Assembly (NCBI GenBank): GCA_000697475.1 | Contig: JNEU01000764.1 | Location: 62,001 to 126,000 of the forward strand | DNA length: 64,000 nt | Direction of reading: 5' to 3' | DNA from: Lichtheimia corymbifera B2541 | Taxonomy: Eukaryota; Mucoromycota; Mucoromycetes; Mucorales; Lichtheimiaceae | In this document: positions 14,995 through 29,778 of the stretch, one piece after another | Numbering within the stretch: the stretch's first letter is position 1 | How the letters are laid out: the number at the start of each line of letters is the position of its first letter | Translations under genes and position numbers: made by a program | The notes under the pieces: model-generated | Database searches by the model: none | Told to the model about the DNA's origin: nothing | Seen by the model: the letters and a program-made list of their open reading frames with translations, nothing else

Positions 14995-17900
14995 ATGAGC
15001 TCTTCGCAGTCAAATAACCCTCCTTTACCGACTTTGAGCGCACCAAACAGAACATTCGTTTCTAAGCAACCACCGAGACGTACATCGACATTCTCAACCA
15101 CTTCACCTGTTTCGCCAATCGCATCCTCGCTTTCTCCGACTTCTCCATTAACACGCACACCTTCGAACGAGGTCGTTGAACCTTTTTATCCCCCAGGAGC
15201 ATCATCACAACTACCCATTGCCACTGCGGCTGCCAACACCATTAAGCAAACCATTGCATCAACCACGTCCTCATTTCTGCGGAAGCCATCCGAGTCTCAC
15301 CTATTCAGTGCCGCACAATCCTCGGCTCTCAAGACGCTCTCCTCCGCTGTATCATTGAGCATAAACGATTCCTCGTTCTGGCCAGCTTTATTACAAACTA
15401 CAAAGTTCCCATCATCTCATTCGCTGTAAGCATCGATGGATATCCTGATAATGCTGACAACATTTCTTACTATGGGCATCGATGTAGACAAGATACGTAC
15501 GATTTGGAAATGGCTACAGTAAGCTTATCCATCGATCTGGGTATGATGTGGGTGTGCAAGTGTGATTGGACTTGTTAATTTCTTGTTAATAACCCTATCA
15601 TGCATCATCCGATAGCTGCGAATAATGTCAGGACACGAAACTTCAACAAGCTTGTTCTTCATCTACTCAGCCAACTGAAGCATATCCAATCAACTAATCC
15701 AGAGTAAGTATTTCAGAGGGTAGCTGAAGGCATTACTGGTGCTGATGAGATATATGCTAGGACCATCCCAACCGAGGCCTACAATGCATTGTTCTTGACC
15801 CGTGTTTTCACCAAGCACTTCGCAGGCAACCTGACCAATGAAGAAATCATGAAGCAATTCGAAGGTAAAGAAAGGATTTCATTCTATGTGCTAGGAAGCT
15901 TAGTCGATGCTTTGTGTAGATAATGTGGACGTTCCTCAGGAAAATACCTTTCAGCTCGACTTGAAAAAGCTTACAATCAGCGACCAAGTCAAATCGGATC
16001 ATCGACCACGTGGCGAGCAATTGCTGGACGCACTTACATCAGCTCTGATCAATTTGGATCCATAGTATGTTGAGGCTAGCTGAAAACAAGGACGACGGCT
16101 GAACTCACCATCTTCATGTCTATTTAGTGAAAACTATTCTGCTTATGAATTCTATACCGAGGTGCTCAACACGCTCATTGTCTTTTTCTCCACCCAATTA
16201 CATCGCTCTCATGTGAATGAAGGAAATTACTTTTTGGATCTATTACTGGACAAGTTTGGGTAATGTGCTGAAATGAAGGAGGGGGAATGATCAATGCTGG
16301 TGACTCATTTACATATACCTAGGGATCGTGCAGATGCTGTTGTTGCAAAGCTACTCGAGAACTTTATCACACAAAAACCACCTCCTGCATTATCATCAAG
16401 TGGGTATACTCTTCTCCCCTCCCTTTTTGTGTACCTTCAATGGCTGACATATATATGTGAAAGGCGTGGTATACAATGCCTATAGCTATCTATTTTCTTC
16501 ACGATCCGGTTCAGCGTCCGATGTGGATCCAATGCCCATGAACGAACGAAGTTTGCTTCTACTACTCCTATTGACGACTCAGCTGAAAACCTCCCGAGAT
16601 GATTCAACGGCACCGGTGTCACCGTATAGAACTGTATTCGCTAATCTTCGGGATCATAATGGTTAGTTGCGCTGTAATGACAGTTTTAATGGTATTGATG
16701 TATCGATCACTACTAGTGCTCGCAACGGATGTCGAAGGCCAAGACAAGAAATTCCATCTCATTTCTTTCAAGGATCTTTTCTCTTTGTTTTGCAAGTGAG
16801 TTGATTCATGATCGCTATTTGATCCAGCTTACTCATTTATAATACGGATATAAGCTCACTAGGTGTTGAGGAACGGATGCTTTTGTTATATGTCATGCTG
16901 GTGGAAAATGACTCATTCCGGGTATATGTGCTATCAAGGACGGATCCAGAGACAATGGTAAGATAATGGAAAGAGGATATAAGATGAAGAGGTCAGATAC
17001 TAAGAAGCATCATGCAGTACATTCCAATGTTGAAGATCATATACGAATCCGTGGAGGGGAAGACCAATTATTCGCAGGTGTATATCTTATTGACGATCAT
17101 GCTGATTCTCAGCCAAGACGACGTGAACAACGAGACTATCCAAAAGATCGTGAGTATTGCAATGGAAATCAGACGTGATTGTTATTAACCTTCTATGCAT
17201 GATTTATAGAACGTGGGCAACTTGACATGGTTCACCGAAAGGCCATTATTGAAATCGATATCCCTGGGAGGACTTGTAATGCTGGTGCTGATCCGTACTT
17301 TGCAATTCAACTTGTCTCATCAAAAGGTAGTTTTCGATACATTCTAGTGATCTATGGGTGGCACTCATTCTTTTTTGCTCTAGGACATATATTTTCATAC
17401 AAATTGCTTAGCCATCCTGGCCAATATGTCGAGCACAGTATTGGATATGCATGCTTATGTTGCACAGCGAATAATCAGGTACGTTACGTCGCGATCCTTT
17501 TTCAGTCACGATACTCAACAGAGCTCTTTCAGCATGTTTGAGCTGATATCGCGGAGGCAGCAAAAGCTAACAACTAAGCTTGCGCATCAAGAGGTAAGTC
17601 GAGTAAATGGAATACATTGCCCGTATAAGTTATTGACTTTCTATTACGGTATCAGGCTGTTTCAATGCAAGATATTACTGTGTACGAAGACATGCTTTCG
17701 CTAGTGCTTGAGATTATCAACTCCATCCTTACCCACCGACTCAAGAATAATACCCAACTTGTATACGCACTGCTTCTCAAACGCGACATCTTTGCTCCTC
17801 TGAGAAACCATGCCCGCCTTTCAGAGCTGATACGAAATATCGAGAACACAGTGGATCATTTTCATGCACGTGTGTCTGAGGCGAACCTGAAAGCTCCATC

Positions 17901-18237
17901 AACAAATGAGATATTGGATCTGATTGATCAGGCTGCACGGACTTGGACGTCAAAAAGCCTCGACGTAAGTAAAAGAAAACATGCGAGAAGCCTGGTATAG
18001 GGAAGGTTAACATTATTTTCAAAGACGATGCCGGACCTGAAGTTCCAATATGAAGAAGAGCAAGATTCACGCGAGTTTTTCGTACCTTATGTGTGGGCAT
18101 TGATACATCGGAGAGCATTCATCTATTGGACAGAGGAAAAGGCGCACATATTGCAAGAATACCGGCAAATGAGTGGAGAACTGGAAGATATCGAGATGAT
18201 CAGCGAACGAAAGGAACATCTTAATCGTAATGGATAG
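14995..18237 (+). CDS. DYM: Dymeclin
   Basis: Multi-exon gene. The start is ATG 14995 (MSSSQSNNPPLPTLS); no earlier in-frame ATG is seen. After a Ser/Thr/Pro-rich N-terminus of about 110 residues the match to dymeclin is clear: INDSSFWPALL, the KPPPA segment before NERSLLLLLLLTTQL, SLFSLISRRQ-type helices, and EIINSILTHRLKNNTQLVYALLLKRDIFAPL followed by IRNIENTVDHF. The C-terminal KFQYEEEQDSREFFVPYVWALIH closes the domain. Dymeclin is a peripheral Golgi protein linked to vesicle traffic. The animal protein starts MGS with a myristoylation site; this one does not, and its serine-rich N-terminus is an extra. The C-terminus ends with a charged helix. The 3' side faces the repeat block. Confidence 0.93.
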
Positions 18238-19100
18238 GGCCATATCGTTTAGTTCATCCATCTCCTCCCTCACTCTAATCTCCCACCGTATATTAGTAAT
18301 AAAATAGCTATCATACAAGATCTAAAATACAAGAAAAGGAAGATGCATTATGTACAGCGTCTCAATCAGACCTACCCATAAAACAAAGAACGTGAGCTAC
18401 ATTACCGAATACAGCCATTGTTCAAGACACAATGAATCAAGCAGTCTCTTTGTCTTCTTCTCTTTTTTTCTGTATCACAGCAGTTACAAGTGGATATACT
18501 TTTACTATCCTGCATAGATCCTCCGATAATACAATGCATCAAATGGCACATACAGTACAAGACGAGGTCAAACTCATAAAGAAGGAAGTCTCATACACAG
18601 TAGAAACTTAGAAAGAGGTTGCCAAACAAAGTCATATTCGCTAAAGTAACCTTTTAATCCAATATCATTTACAATAAACACTAGTCTGGGATGTTCCACA
18701 AGGAATTGCTAATGCTATCATTTAGGCATGAGGTGTGAATTGTGATAAAAAAATATGCAGTTGTTGGATGATGACGGCTTTACATGGTTGACAGGTTGCA
18801 CAAAGGATGATGATGATAGTTGTATGGAATGACGTGAAAAGTACGGTAACTGGATGCACCAATTGTCCAGGATGATAGCGTCAAGGTCAAGTTGACAATG
18901 AATACATAAGAACAAAGGCCCTTTTTCCACGCGTTGTATATATCCAATTCCTTCCATCCCAAAAACCAAAGCAATATTCAGATCCGACACCATAGACATT
19001 CTTTTGTATTGATATTGATACACGTAAATAAAGCTGCTTCTATACAATGGCTATCTGCTGTCCACGTAGAAGAGGCTGCTGCAAGTAACTTGGGACATGG
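18238..19100. other. Spacer downstream of dymeclin
   Basis: AT-rich sequence with scattered short frames (up to about 110 codons on the minus strand at 18718-19047) lacking recognisable motifs. I see no gene. Confidence 0.5.
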
Positions 19101-19103
19101 GAG

Positions 19104-19310
19104 TAAAAGACATTGATAATAGCAACGGCTGCTACGTTTCTTCATGGCAGAGGAGTGTGCAAGAGCGTGTGTTGTAGTAGAGTGACAAGGCTGTGAATGC
19201 TTTTGAGACAATGGGGTAAAGACCTTGCTAATAGCAACTACTGGAATGAATGCTGTTACGATTGGTTGTGGCAGAAGAGTGTACAAGAGAACGTGCAGTG
19301 TCAAGGAACG
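19104..19310 (+). repeat. Two diverged direct repeats, about 110 bp apart
   Basis: Copy A begins near 19104 and copy B near 19212. Both contain GTAAA, then TTG.TAATAGCAAC, then GTGGCAGA or ATGGCAGA, then GAGTGT.CAAGAG and CGTG. Read in one frame both encode T-L-(I/L)-I-A-T followed by G-R-(G/R)-V-(C/Y)-K, suggesting decay of a once-coding or repeated unit. A weaker third similarity (CATGATGGGGTGAAG) lies near 19396. Confidence 0.55.
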
Positions 19311-19563
19311 CGGGTGTTGCTGTAGTGGGGAGTACACGCCATGGAACTTGTCATTCAGTCAAACGCTTTCAGATCAAGCCATTCGTAGCATTGACATGAT
19401 GGGGTGAAGCAGGGCAATCGTTCGTAGATGTACTTGTACTTGAATGCATCAACAGTTGAGAATGGGAAGAAGAGGGAAATAAAGTGGGAGTGGAAGAGGT
19501 GGAATTAAATCTGTCAGGCAGTCAGACATATCCATATACACTGATATCAATGCATGATATTGG

Positions 19564-20175
19564 GATTGCCTGTTTCGAACCTCAAACTTCCACACAATAT
19601 GCTCTAGGACACGCTGAACAACTTTGTATTAAAAAGAACTCACACTTCATTTGAAAGTTTCGAAAGGGAGAGCATAATGTGGGATTGACTATGACCGATG
19701 AAAATTGGGAAAGCGCCGGATTTATGAAAAAGTCAATTAGTATGTAGTTTCTTGAGATTCCCCATCTCGCACTTGAAACTTGGTCAGAAGGTTCTCTGGG
19801 ACATGCTGATCAACTCCATTCATTTAAAACCGCATGGTTCATTATGAACATTTTGAATGCCGGCCAGCCCAAAAGTAGGATAAAGTAGGGTCGGCGCTCC
19901 TGTTCCCCGAGATTGCCCCCCTCGAACCTGAAACTTTCACACAACATCCTTTCGACTACGCCGAGCAATTTCGTTCTCATAAAGTCCCCAGAGTTCATTA
20001 TGAAACAATGAATGTAGGAGAGACGACGAAGGGATGGTAACATAAATAGGGTGTACGGCCGTGCGCGCCGATATTGCTGGTGGGGACGTCGAAACTTGGT
20101 CAGGAGGTGCTCTCGGTCATGCTGACCAATATCGTTCTCATAAAGCCTCTACACATCACTATGGAGATTTGGAGA
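19564..20175 (+). repeat. Four degenerate copies of a repeat unit, 150-190 bp spacing
   Basis: Units start near 19564, 19756, 19911 and 20070. Each has GATT.CC or similar, then (G/C)AAACTT, a CAC/GTCAG...CTCT stretch, then GCTGA.CAA.T..(G/T)T, and a TTCATTATGAA-like or equivalent end. The same unit recurs inside the neighbouring inverted repeat. In the opposite strand the units read (F/T)M...RTKLL.VV.R.LC.SF, with stops in several copies, so they may descend from a short coding segment. Confidence 0.6.
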
Positions 20176-20199
20176 AACAGGCGCCTCCACGTTTTGCCC

Positions 20200-20890
20200 T
20201 ATGCTGTAAGCGTGACGCTATATGACCAGTGGTCTTTGTTCATTGTCAAGTAGGTAGACCTCGATAGAGCCGAAGATGCAGACGGACTTCTTTGTGCAAC
20301 ACAGCTCATTTGCATGATACTTCCCAATGAACAAACGCCACTCTCCATATAGCATTACGCGTACATCATAGTAAAAGCATGAAGATAGCTGTACCTCTAA
20401 TCTTTACAATGAAACGTGGGGTCCTCAATCGAACAAAGTTGCTCGCCGGGGTGAAGCGCACCTTGGGTGCAAGTTTCACGATCGTCGTGGCCATTCTCAG
20501 ATTCACCCAATGTCACCACCAGCCAAAGTTGAAAAAAATTCAAGAGGTCGACCTACGATCCACTTTGGCTGGTGGTGACATTGCGAAATCTAGGATTGGC
20601 GAGCTAGATCGTGAAACTTGCACCCAAGGTGCGCTTCACCCCGGCGAGCAACTTTGTTCGATTGAGGACCCCACGTTTCATTGTAAAGTTTAGAGGTACA
20701 GTTATCTTCATGTTTTTACTATGATGTACGCGTAATGCTATATGGAGAGTGGCGTTTGTTCATTGGGAAGTATCATGCAAATGAGCTGTGTTGCACAAAG
20801 AAGTCCGTCTGCATCTTCGGCTCTATCGAGGTCTACCTACTTGACAATGAACAAAGACCACTGGTCATATAGCATCACGCTTACAGCATA
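20200..20890. repeat. Large imperfect inverted repeat (330-bp arms, 32-bp loop)
   Basis: The left arm 20200-20529 is the reverse complement of the right arm 20562-20890, with few mismatches except in about 45 bp next to the loop (20480-20510), which are more diverged. The innermost matching ends are CCACCAGCCAAAGT and ACTTTGGCTGGTGG. The loop is 20530-20561. The outer ends are TATGCTGTAAGCGTGA and its complement, with a weak extension through a GTTTT/AAAAC pair. No target-site duplication and no transposase frame are evident. A transcript crossing it would fold into a long hairpin. Confidence 0.9.
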
Positions 20891-20891
20891 T

Positions 20892-21066
20892 GTAAAACAG
20901 AAAGTTGCCTGTATCTCTAAACTTTACAATGAAACGTGGGGTCTACAATCGAACAAAGTTGCTCGTCGTGGTCAAGCGGACCTTGTGTGCAAGTTTTACG
21001 ATAGAGGTGGCCAATTCGAGGTTTCGCCATATCGCCACCAGCCAAAGTGGATCGGCGGTCGACCTC
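20892..21066 (+). repeat. Third partial copy of the inverted-repeat unit
   Basis: This segment repeats 20371-20554 in the same orientation (arm plus part of the loop), including CTTTACAATGAAACGTGGGG, ATCGAACAAAGTTGCTCG and CCACCAGCCAAAGT, but at lower identity than between the two arms. It extends through the GAGGTCGACCT-like loop sequence, so it copies across the arm/loop junction. Confidence 0.75.
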
Positions 21067-21320
21067 TTAAATATGGATAAAGCAAAGAAACAAAGGTTCT
21101 TGTGAAGGAAAATACTACGAACCGCAATGTGGTTGCGTAAAGTGTAGGCGTATTGTAAGAGCACTACTATACAGGCAGTAGTGTTAAGCCATTCAACGAA
21201 AAATCATAAGTTTATGCATGAACCGAGCAATCCCGGCTGCTAGTCACACAATATATAAGGTGTAGCTTCACGCCTTTCATTGTAAGGAATCAATTAGAGT
21301 AGTAGTGATCATTCTATATA

Positions 21321-22890
<1,570 letters not shown>

Positions 22891-23207
22891 TGATATAGGG
22901 TGTGGATGCTAAAGTGAGAAAGAAGGAAGCGTGTTTCAACAACTGTTGACGTGGGATTTTTTATCCTTCTTTTCCGAAAAGGGACATGTGGCGTGACAAG
23001 TGGCTGTATGTGGCATAAAGTATCCTTTCCATGCAGGCAGGGATCTTACTCACAGTCAATCACCCGATTGCTTTGACAATGACGTGTGGCTTATCTCAAC
23101 ATGCAAAAGCGAAATCATAAAAGTACGTTGACTTATAGGGTGTTGTTATTAAATAACACGCTGATGGTATATGTACTTGTACAAAGAATCACGTTCTATT
23201 ACTAACT
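22891..23207. promoter_or_regulatory. Promoter region of sulfhydrylase copy B with three TGTGGC motifs
   Basis: The intergenic sequence upstream of copy B has TGTGGC at 22987-22992, 23009-23014 and 23085-23090, all in the same orientation. TGTGGC is the core recognised by the yeast methionine regulators Met31/Met32. Whether this fungus has such regulators is unknown. Copy A's upstream region lacks the cluster. Confidence 0.3.
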
Positions 23208-25919
<2,712 letters not shown>

Positions 25920-28229
25920 CTATTGTGGGATGCTCCTCATGCGCTCTGCAATGAGACGTGCTTCTTTTTGTGGATCAGCGTGCGCAAACCAGATGATGGT
26001 ACCAATACCCAAAAGCGCAGCAATGATACAACCAGCCATAGCACCAATGCCACGAGGAGTAAATTCATCTGGGATAAGAGTAATTCCACTTGGTGCACCA
26101 GAAAGGTCGAGTCCCTCTTTGCCAGCTGCATTACCGGTTGCTGGGATCCCGCTCGCTTGACATAGATCCTTCATGGATTGTGGTAAGCTCATGCGTTGCT
26201 GGGCTACATCAGGAGCAACAACAAACAGCGCTGCTAATCCCGACTCGAGATGCCATTCAATATGACAATGGAAGAACTATGAAATTATATAAGTACCTAT
26301 CCTATAGGATAACGATGAATGAAAACCTACCCAGACACCAGGATTATCAGCTCGGAACCGGATTACGGTAAACCCTTGGCCAGGTACTGAGATGGTATCA
26401 CGTCGCATTGGATTGGTAGTATTCAATTGAATCGAGCTGTCATATGTTCCATTTCCTCTTCCAACCACCTGAAAAACGTTGCCATGCAAATGGACTTGGA
26501 AACCAACGTTTGTTAATACCATCATGCTAACCACGTCCCATCATTGAGTTACTTACAAGGATGATCATTCTGGTCTTCATTGTTGAGAACGACTTGCACC
26601 ATGTTGAGATGGTTGAATACTGTGGCTACACCTTGAGGACCATAAACAGCAGGATCCGATGAATAGTTGCCTTGGGACAGCAATGTGTTGATGGATGGCA
26701 CCTTGGGTAAAAGGAATGGAAGATCACCAAACATCCCTCGATTGATACCATCTGTGGTCACCTCAAATTTGATTGACAATGTTAATTCTTGATCAGGATT
26801 GACAGCATCCTCGACTTGAAGGGGCTTGAGTGTAGTATCATCAAAGGTGCCTGACATGCCAAGGTCTTGGATTGGAGCAAAGTTGTTGTGGGACCGATCA
26901 TAATAAATTGGAGCAGTGATGTCTAGTCGCATGAACCATCTTAGTATTAAAATGATTGTAAAGTTTACAATGAATGACTTACTGGGCTGTAGTTCAGGTG
27001 GTACTTTATCAAACATATCCGTGTTCATGTCTGCATGCATGTTATAATTGAGACTGGTGTCGTTCTTCGCTGTCACCAAAACAGAGACACGTTGAGCAGC
27101 CGTTAACGTTACGCTATTCACAGTCGAGCGTTGTACGTCAACCTATCATCCACAATATTAGCAACAGCAAGTCCTTGATAACCACGAAAGCAACGTACCC
27201 CATCGACTTCAATGACGTCCATATTGTGGCCATCGATTGAGAAGAAGAATTCAGAAAAGCCGGACATGTTGATCAGCCGTAGACGATAAGTCTTTCCAGG
27301 GACGAAGTCGAAGGTGGAATTGGCATTGTCGTTAATGAGACCGGAATCAGGAGTAGCTGTAGGAGAGAAAGAGATATGAGCTTAATTCCAAAAAGAAGGG
27401 GGTGGGTGGGAAATAAAGAAATCATGCATACGCTCAGCTCCGGTTGGGTTGTACACACTCAGGAAACTTGAAAGTAAATCATCATTTTGTTGATGGTACC
27501 AATCTTGTATCATTGATAAGGATCAGTCTACTATTATCGCTTTTACAATGATAATTATTTACCAGAGAGAGTAATAGTCATTTCTTGATCATATTGATAT
27601 GCTTCCATGGTATTATGTAAAATCATCGGCGATCTCATTCCATCAAGATATTGTCCCTTGTTGATACAAGCACATGGATCAGAATAAAAGCATGGTCTGG
27701 TTGAAAGTCATCCTTAACATACCATGAAATGACTATGGATCCAAAAGGTGCCATACTGGGTAATGTTAAACTCATATGTAAAGTCATATCCTGGAGGGAT
27801 GGGGCTAAAGAAAAAGCCAATCAGCATCTTTGTATTGACCAAAGATAAGAATAATCTTACCACTGAGTAACCATAGTTGGACCATCCATGTACGCTGTCC
27901 CATTTTGGAACATCCCATGTGCATGCAAAGCTGTAGGCTTGTCGAGTGCATTGTGTACATTGATCTTGAGAGTGTCGTTGATCGTAACATCAATAGGAGG
28001 TGGTCTTTTAGAGCGTTAGTTATTGGTGCATCAACATCACTCTAGTCTTTGTCGTAGCTTACGGCCATTGTCCATTCACTCCAATCACTCGGCGTTCATA
28101 TAATCCATCTGGATTTGCGATTGTATATGTGATATTCCAGTTGAGCTCAACGAGAGCCGCATTTGTGACCAGCACAAATATGCCACCGATGATAATGTTG
28201 GCCAGCATAGGGGAGTCGAACAATATCAT
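25920..28229 (-). CDS. FET3: Fet3-like multicopper ferroxidase
   Basis: Intron-rich gene. The probable start is the ATG at 28227-28229, giving an N-terminal hydrophobic stretch ([17 protein letters not shown]) as signal peptide, then [14 protein letters not shown] as in Fet3. Copper ligand motifs: [10 protein letters not shown] (first), [16 protein letters not shown] (second), [12 protein letters not shown] (third, across an intron) and [17 protein letters not shown] (fourth, with the type 1 Cys). The C-terminus has one membrane segment ([17 protein letters not shown]) and a short cytosolic tail ending RSIPQ. Fet3 oxidises Fe(II) at the cell surface and passes Fe(III) to Ftr1, whose gene is the divergent neighbour. 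The ORF could be opened with a TTG further upstream (28283); the ATG is preferred. Confidence 0.93.
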
Positions 28230-28491
28230 CACAAGGAAACGTGTGAAAAAGAGTACCTGATGGAGGAAAGAAAGACGAGACAATGCAGGCTCCTCATTTA
28301 TTTTTTTTATGCTGTGTGGTGTTAAGGTGCGATCATATCAAGGGGTAGATGAATCGAAACATTTGATCTGATAACCATCTTTCTTGCATCAACAAAAAGT
28401 GCACACCCACAGTAGCCGATACTCATTCATCCTGTGTTGTCCTTTTTCCTTCTTTTTGCCCTTTTTCATCTCTCTCACACACGCACGCATC
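28230..28491. promoter_or_regulatory. Shared FET3/FTR1 divergent promoter
   Basis: A 262-bp intergenic region separates two divergent genes whose products work as one complex. It would allow joint control. A T-rich tract lies at 28298-28310, and the extended GATA element is at 28366-28374. Confidence 0.7.
28366..28374 (+). promoter_or_regulatory. Extended GATA element ATCTGATAA (candidate iron-repressor site)
   Basis: ATCTGATAA fits the ATCWGATAA consensus known for fungal iron-responsive GATA repressors (Fep1/Sre1/Urbs1 class). It lies about 120 bp before the FTR1 ATG and about 140 bp before the FET3 ATG. Confidence 0.5.
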
Positions 28492-29680
28492 ATGTCTCAA
28501 GACCTCTTTTATGTTCCTATCTTCTTTATCATTTTTCGTGAAGTGACTGAAGCAGCCATCATTGTGTCTGTGTTACTGTCATTTTTGTCACGCATCTTTG
28601 ATCCATCGACTTTGGTGTATAAGCGTCTACGCAAGCAAGTGTGGTGGGGTACAGCTATAGGACTAGCCATCTGCCTTTGCATTGGTGGTGCATTCATTGC
28701 AGTGTTTTATACATTGCTCAACAACCTTTGGGGTGAGACTGAGTATATCTGGGAGGCCCTATTTTGCATTCTTGCTACAATCTTGATCACAATGATGGGT
28801 CTTGCCATGCTCAAGACTGAACATATGCAAGAAGAATGGAAGGTCAAGCTGGCCAAGGTCATTGAATCCAAACGACAAGCCAACGAAGGCACATCCACCA
28901 AACTTCAACGCTACTCGTTCTTTGTGCTACCCTTTATTACAGTCCTACGTGAAGGCTTGGAAGCTGTTGTTTTCATTGGCGGTGTAAGTGGAAAGCTTAT
29001 ATTTGCGATGATTGCATTGATCACATGTACAATAGATTTCATTGAACGCACAAGCCAAGTCGATCCCTATTCCTGTGTTGATGGGATTCCTTTGCGGGTG
29101 TCTCGTTGGCTACATTATATATCGCGGTGGCAACCTTGTACGCCTTCGTTGGTTCTTTATCGTATCAACCATCATCCTCTATCTGGTAGCTGCAGGACTT
29201 TTGTCTCGTGGTGTTGGCTTTATCGAGCAATATGAGTGGAACAAGGTCATTGGTGGTGAAGCTGCTGAGGAAGGCGGTGATGTTATTGGATACAAAGTGA
29301 CCACCGCGATATGGCATGTCTCTTGGGGTGATCCAGAAAAGAACCTGCCTTCCACCGGTGGATATCAGATTTTCAATTCCGTGCTCGGTTGGAACAATAC
29401 GGCCACCTATGGTACCATCATCACCTATTGTCTCTATTGGCTCGTTGTCATTGGATTTTTGGTATACTTTTATTACGATGAAAAACGCTCTGCTATAAGA
29501 AAGGCCGAAGCGGGTGAATGGCAAGCAGGTGACTTCGCACTTGAAAATGCAAAAGGATACATTGATGAAGAAACAGGCGAGATCAAGAAGGATAAAGGCG
29601 AAAAACACGACATTGAGCATATCGAATCAAACGGCGCCTATCACGTTGAGCGTGTAGTCCTTCCACCGCCTACCCAATAG
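28492..29680 (+). CDS. FTR1: High-affinity iron permease Ftr1
   Basis: Two exons (28492-28983, 29036-29680) give 378 residues, the usual size. It starts MSQDLFYVPIFFIIFREVTE. Seven or so membrane helices are visible. Both REXXE iron-translocation motifs are present: REVTE in the first helix and REGLE in LREGLEAVVFIGG. The cytosolic C-terminus is charged (GEIKKDKGEKHDIEHIE). Ftr1 imports Fe(III) made by Fet3 across the plasma membrane; it is known to be induced under iron limitation and important for growth in a host in Rhizopus. The start is the ATG after a CT/CA-rich leader. An AATAAA lies at 29773-29778. Confidence 0.97.
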
Positions 29681-29772
29681 TCGCAGTATCATCATATGTA
29701 GCAGCTTAATGATTATGGTCCTCCTCACTTGACCCAATGTATGTAGCCGAGATCCACGCTTGGTCGTGTAAC

Positions 29773-29778
29773 AATAAA
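29773..29778 (+). terminator. Candidate polyadenylation signal of FTR1
   Basis: AATAAA about 93 bp after the FTR1 stop codon. Confidence 0.45.

Noticed and set aside
19570..19930. GGTTCGA-like B-box sequences suggesting tRNA genes
   Set aside because: No acceptor or anticodon stems can be formed; the motifs belong to the degenerate repeat units.
26490..26560. Apparent loss of the type 1 copper histidine in Fet3 (open frame reads FQVHLHGN)
   Set aside because: The intron runs from GTAAGT after DHP to an AG directly before TCCATTTGC; splicing yields [12 protein letters not shown] with the His present.
29165..29620. 151-codon minus-strand frame inside FTR1
   Set aside because: Exact antisense of a clear permease exon.
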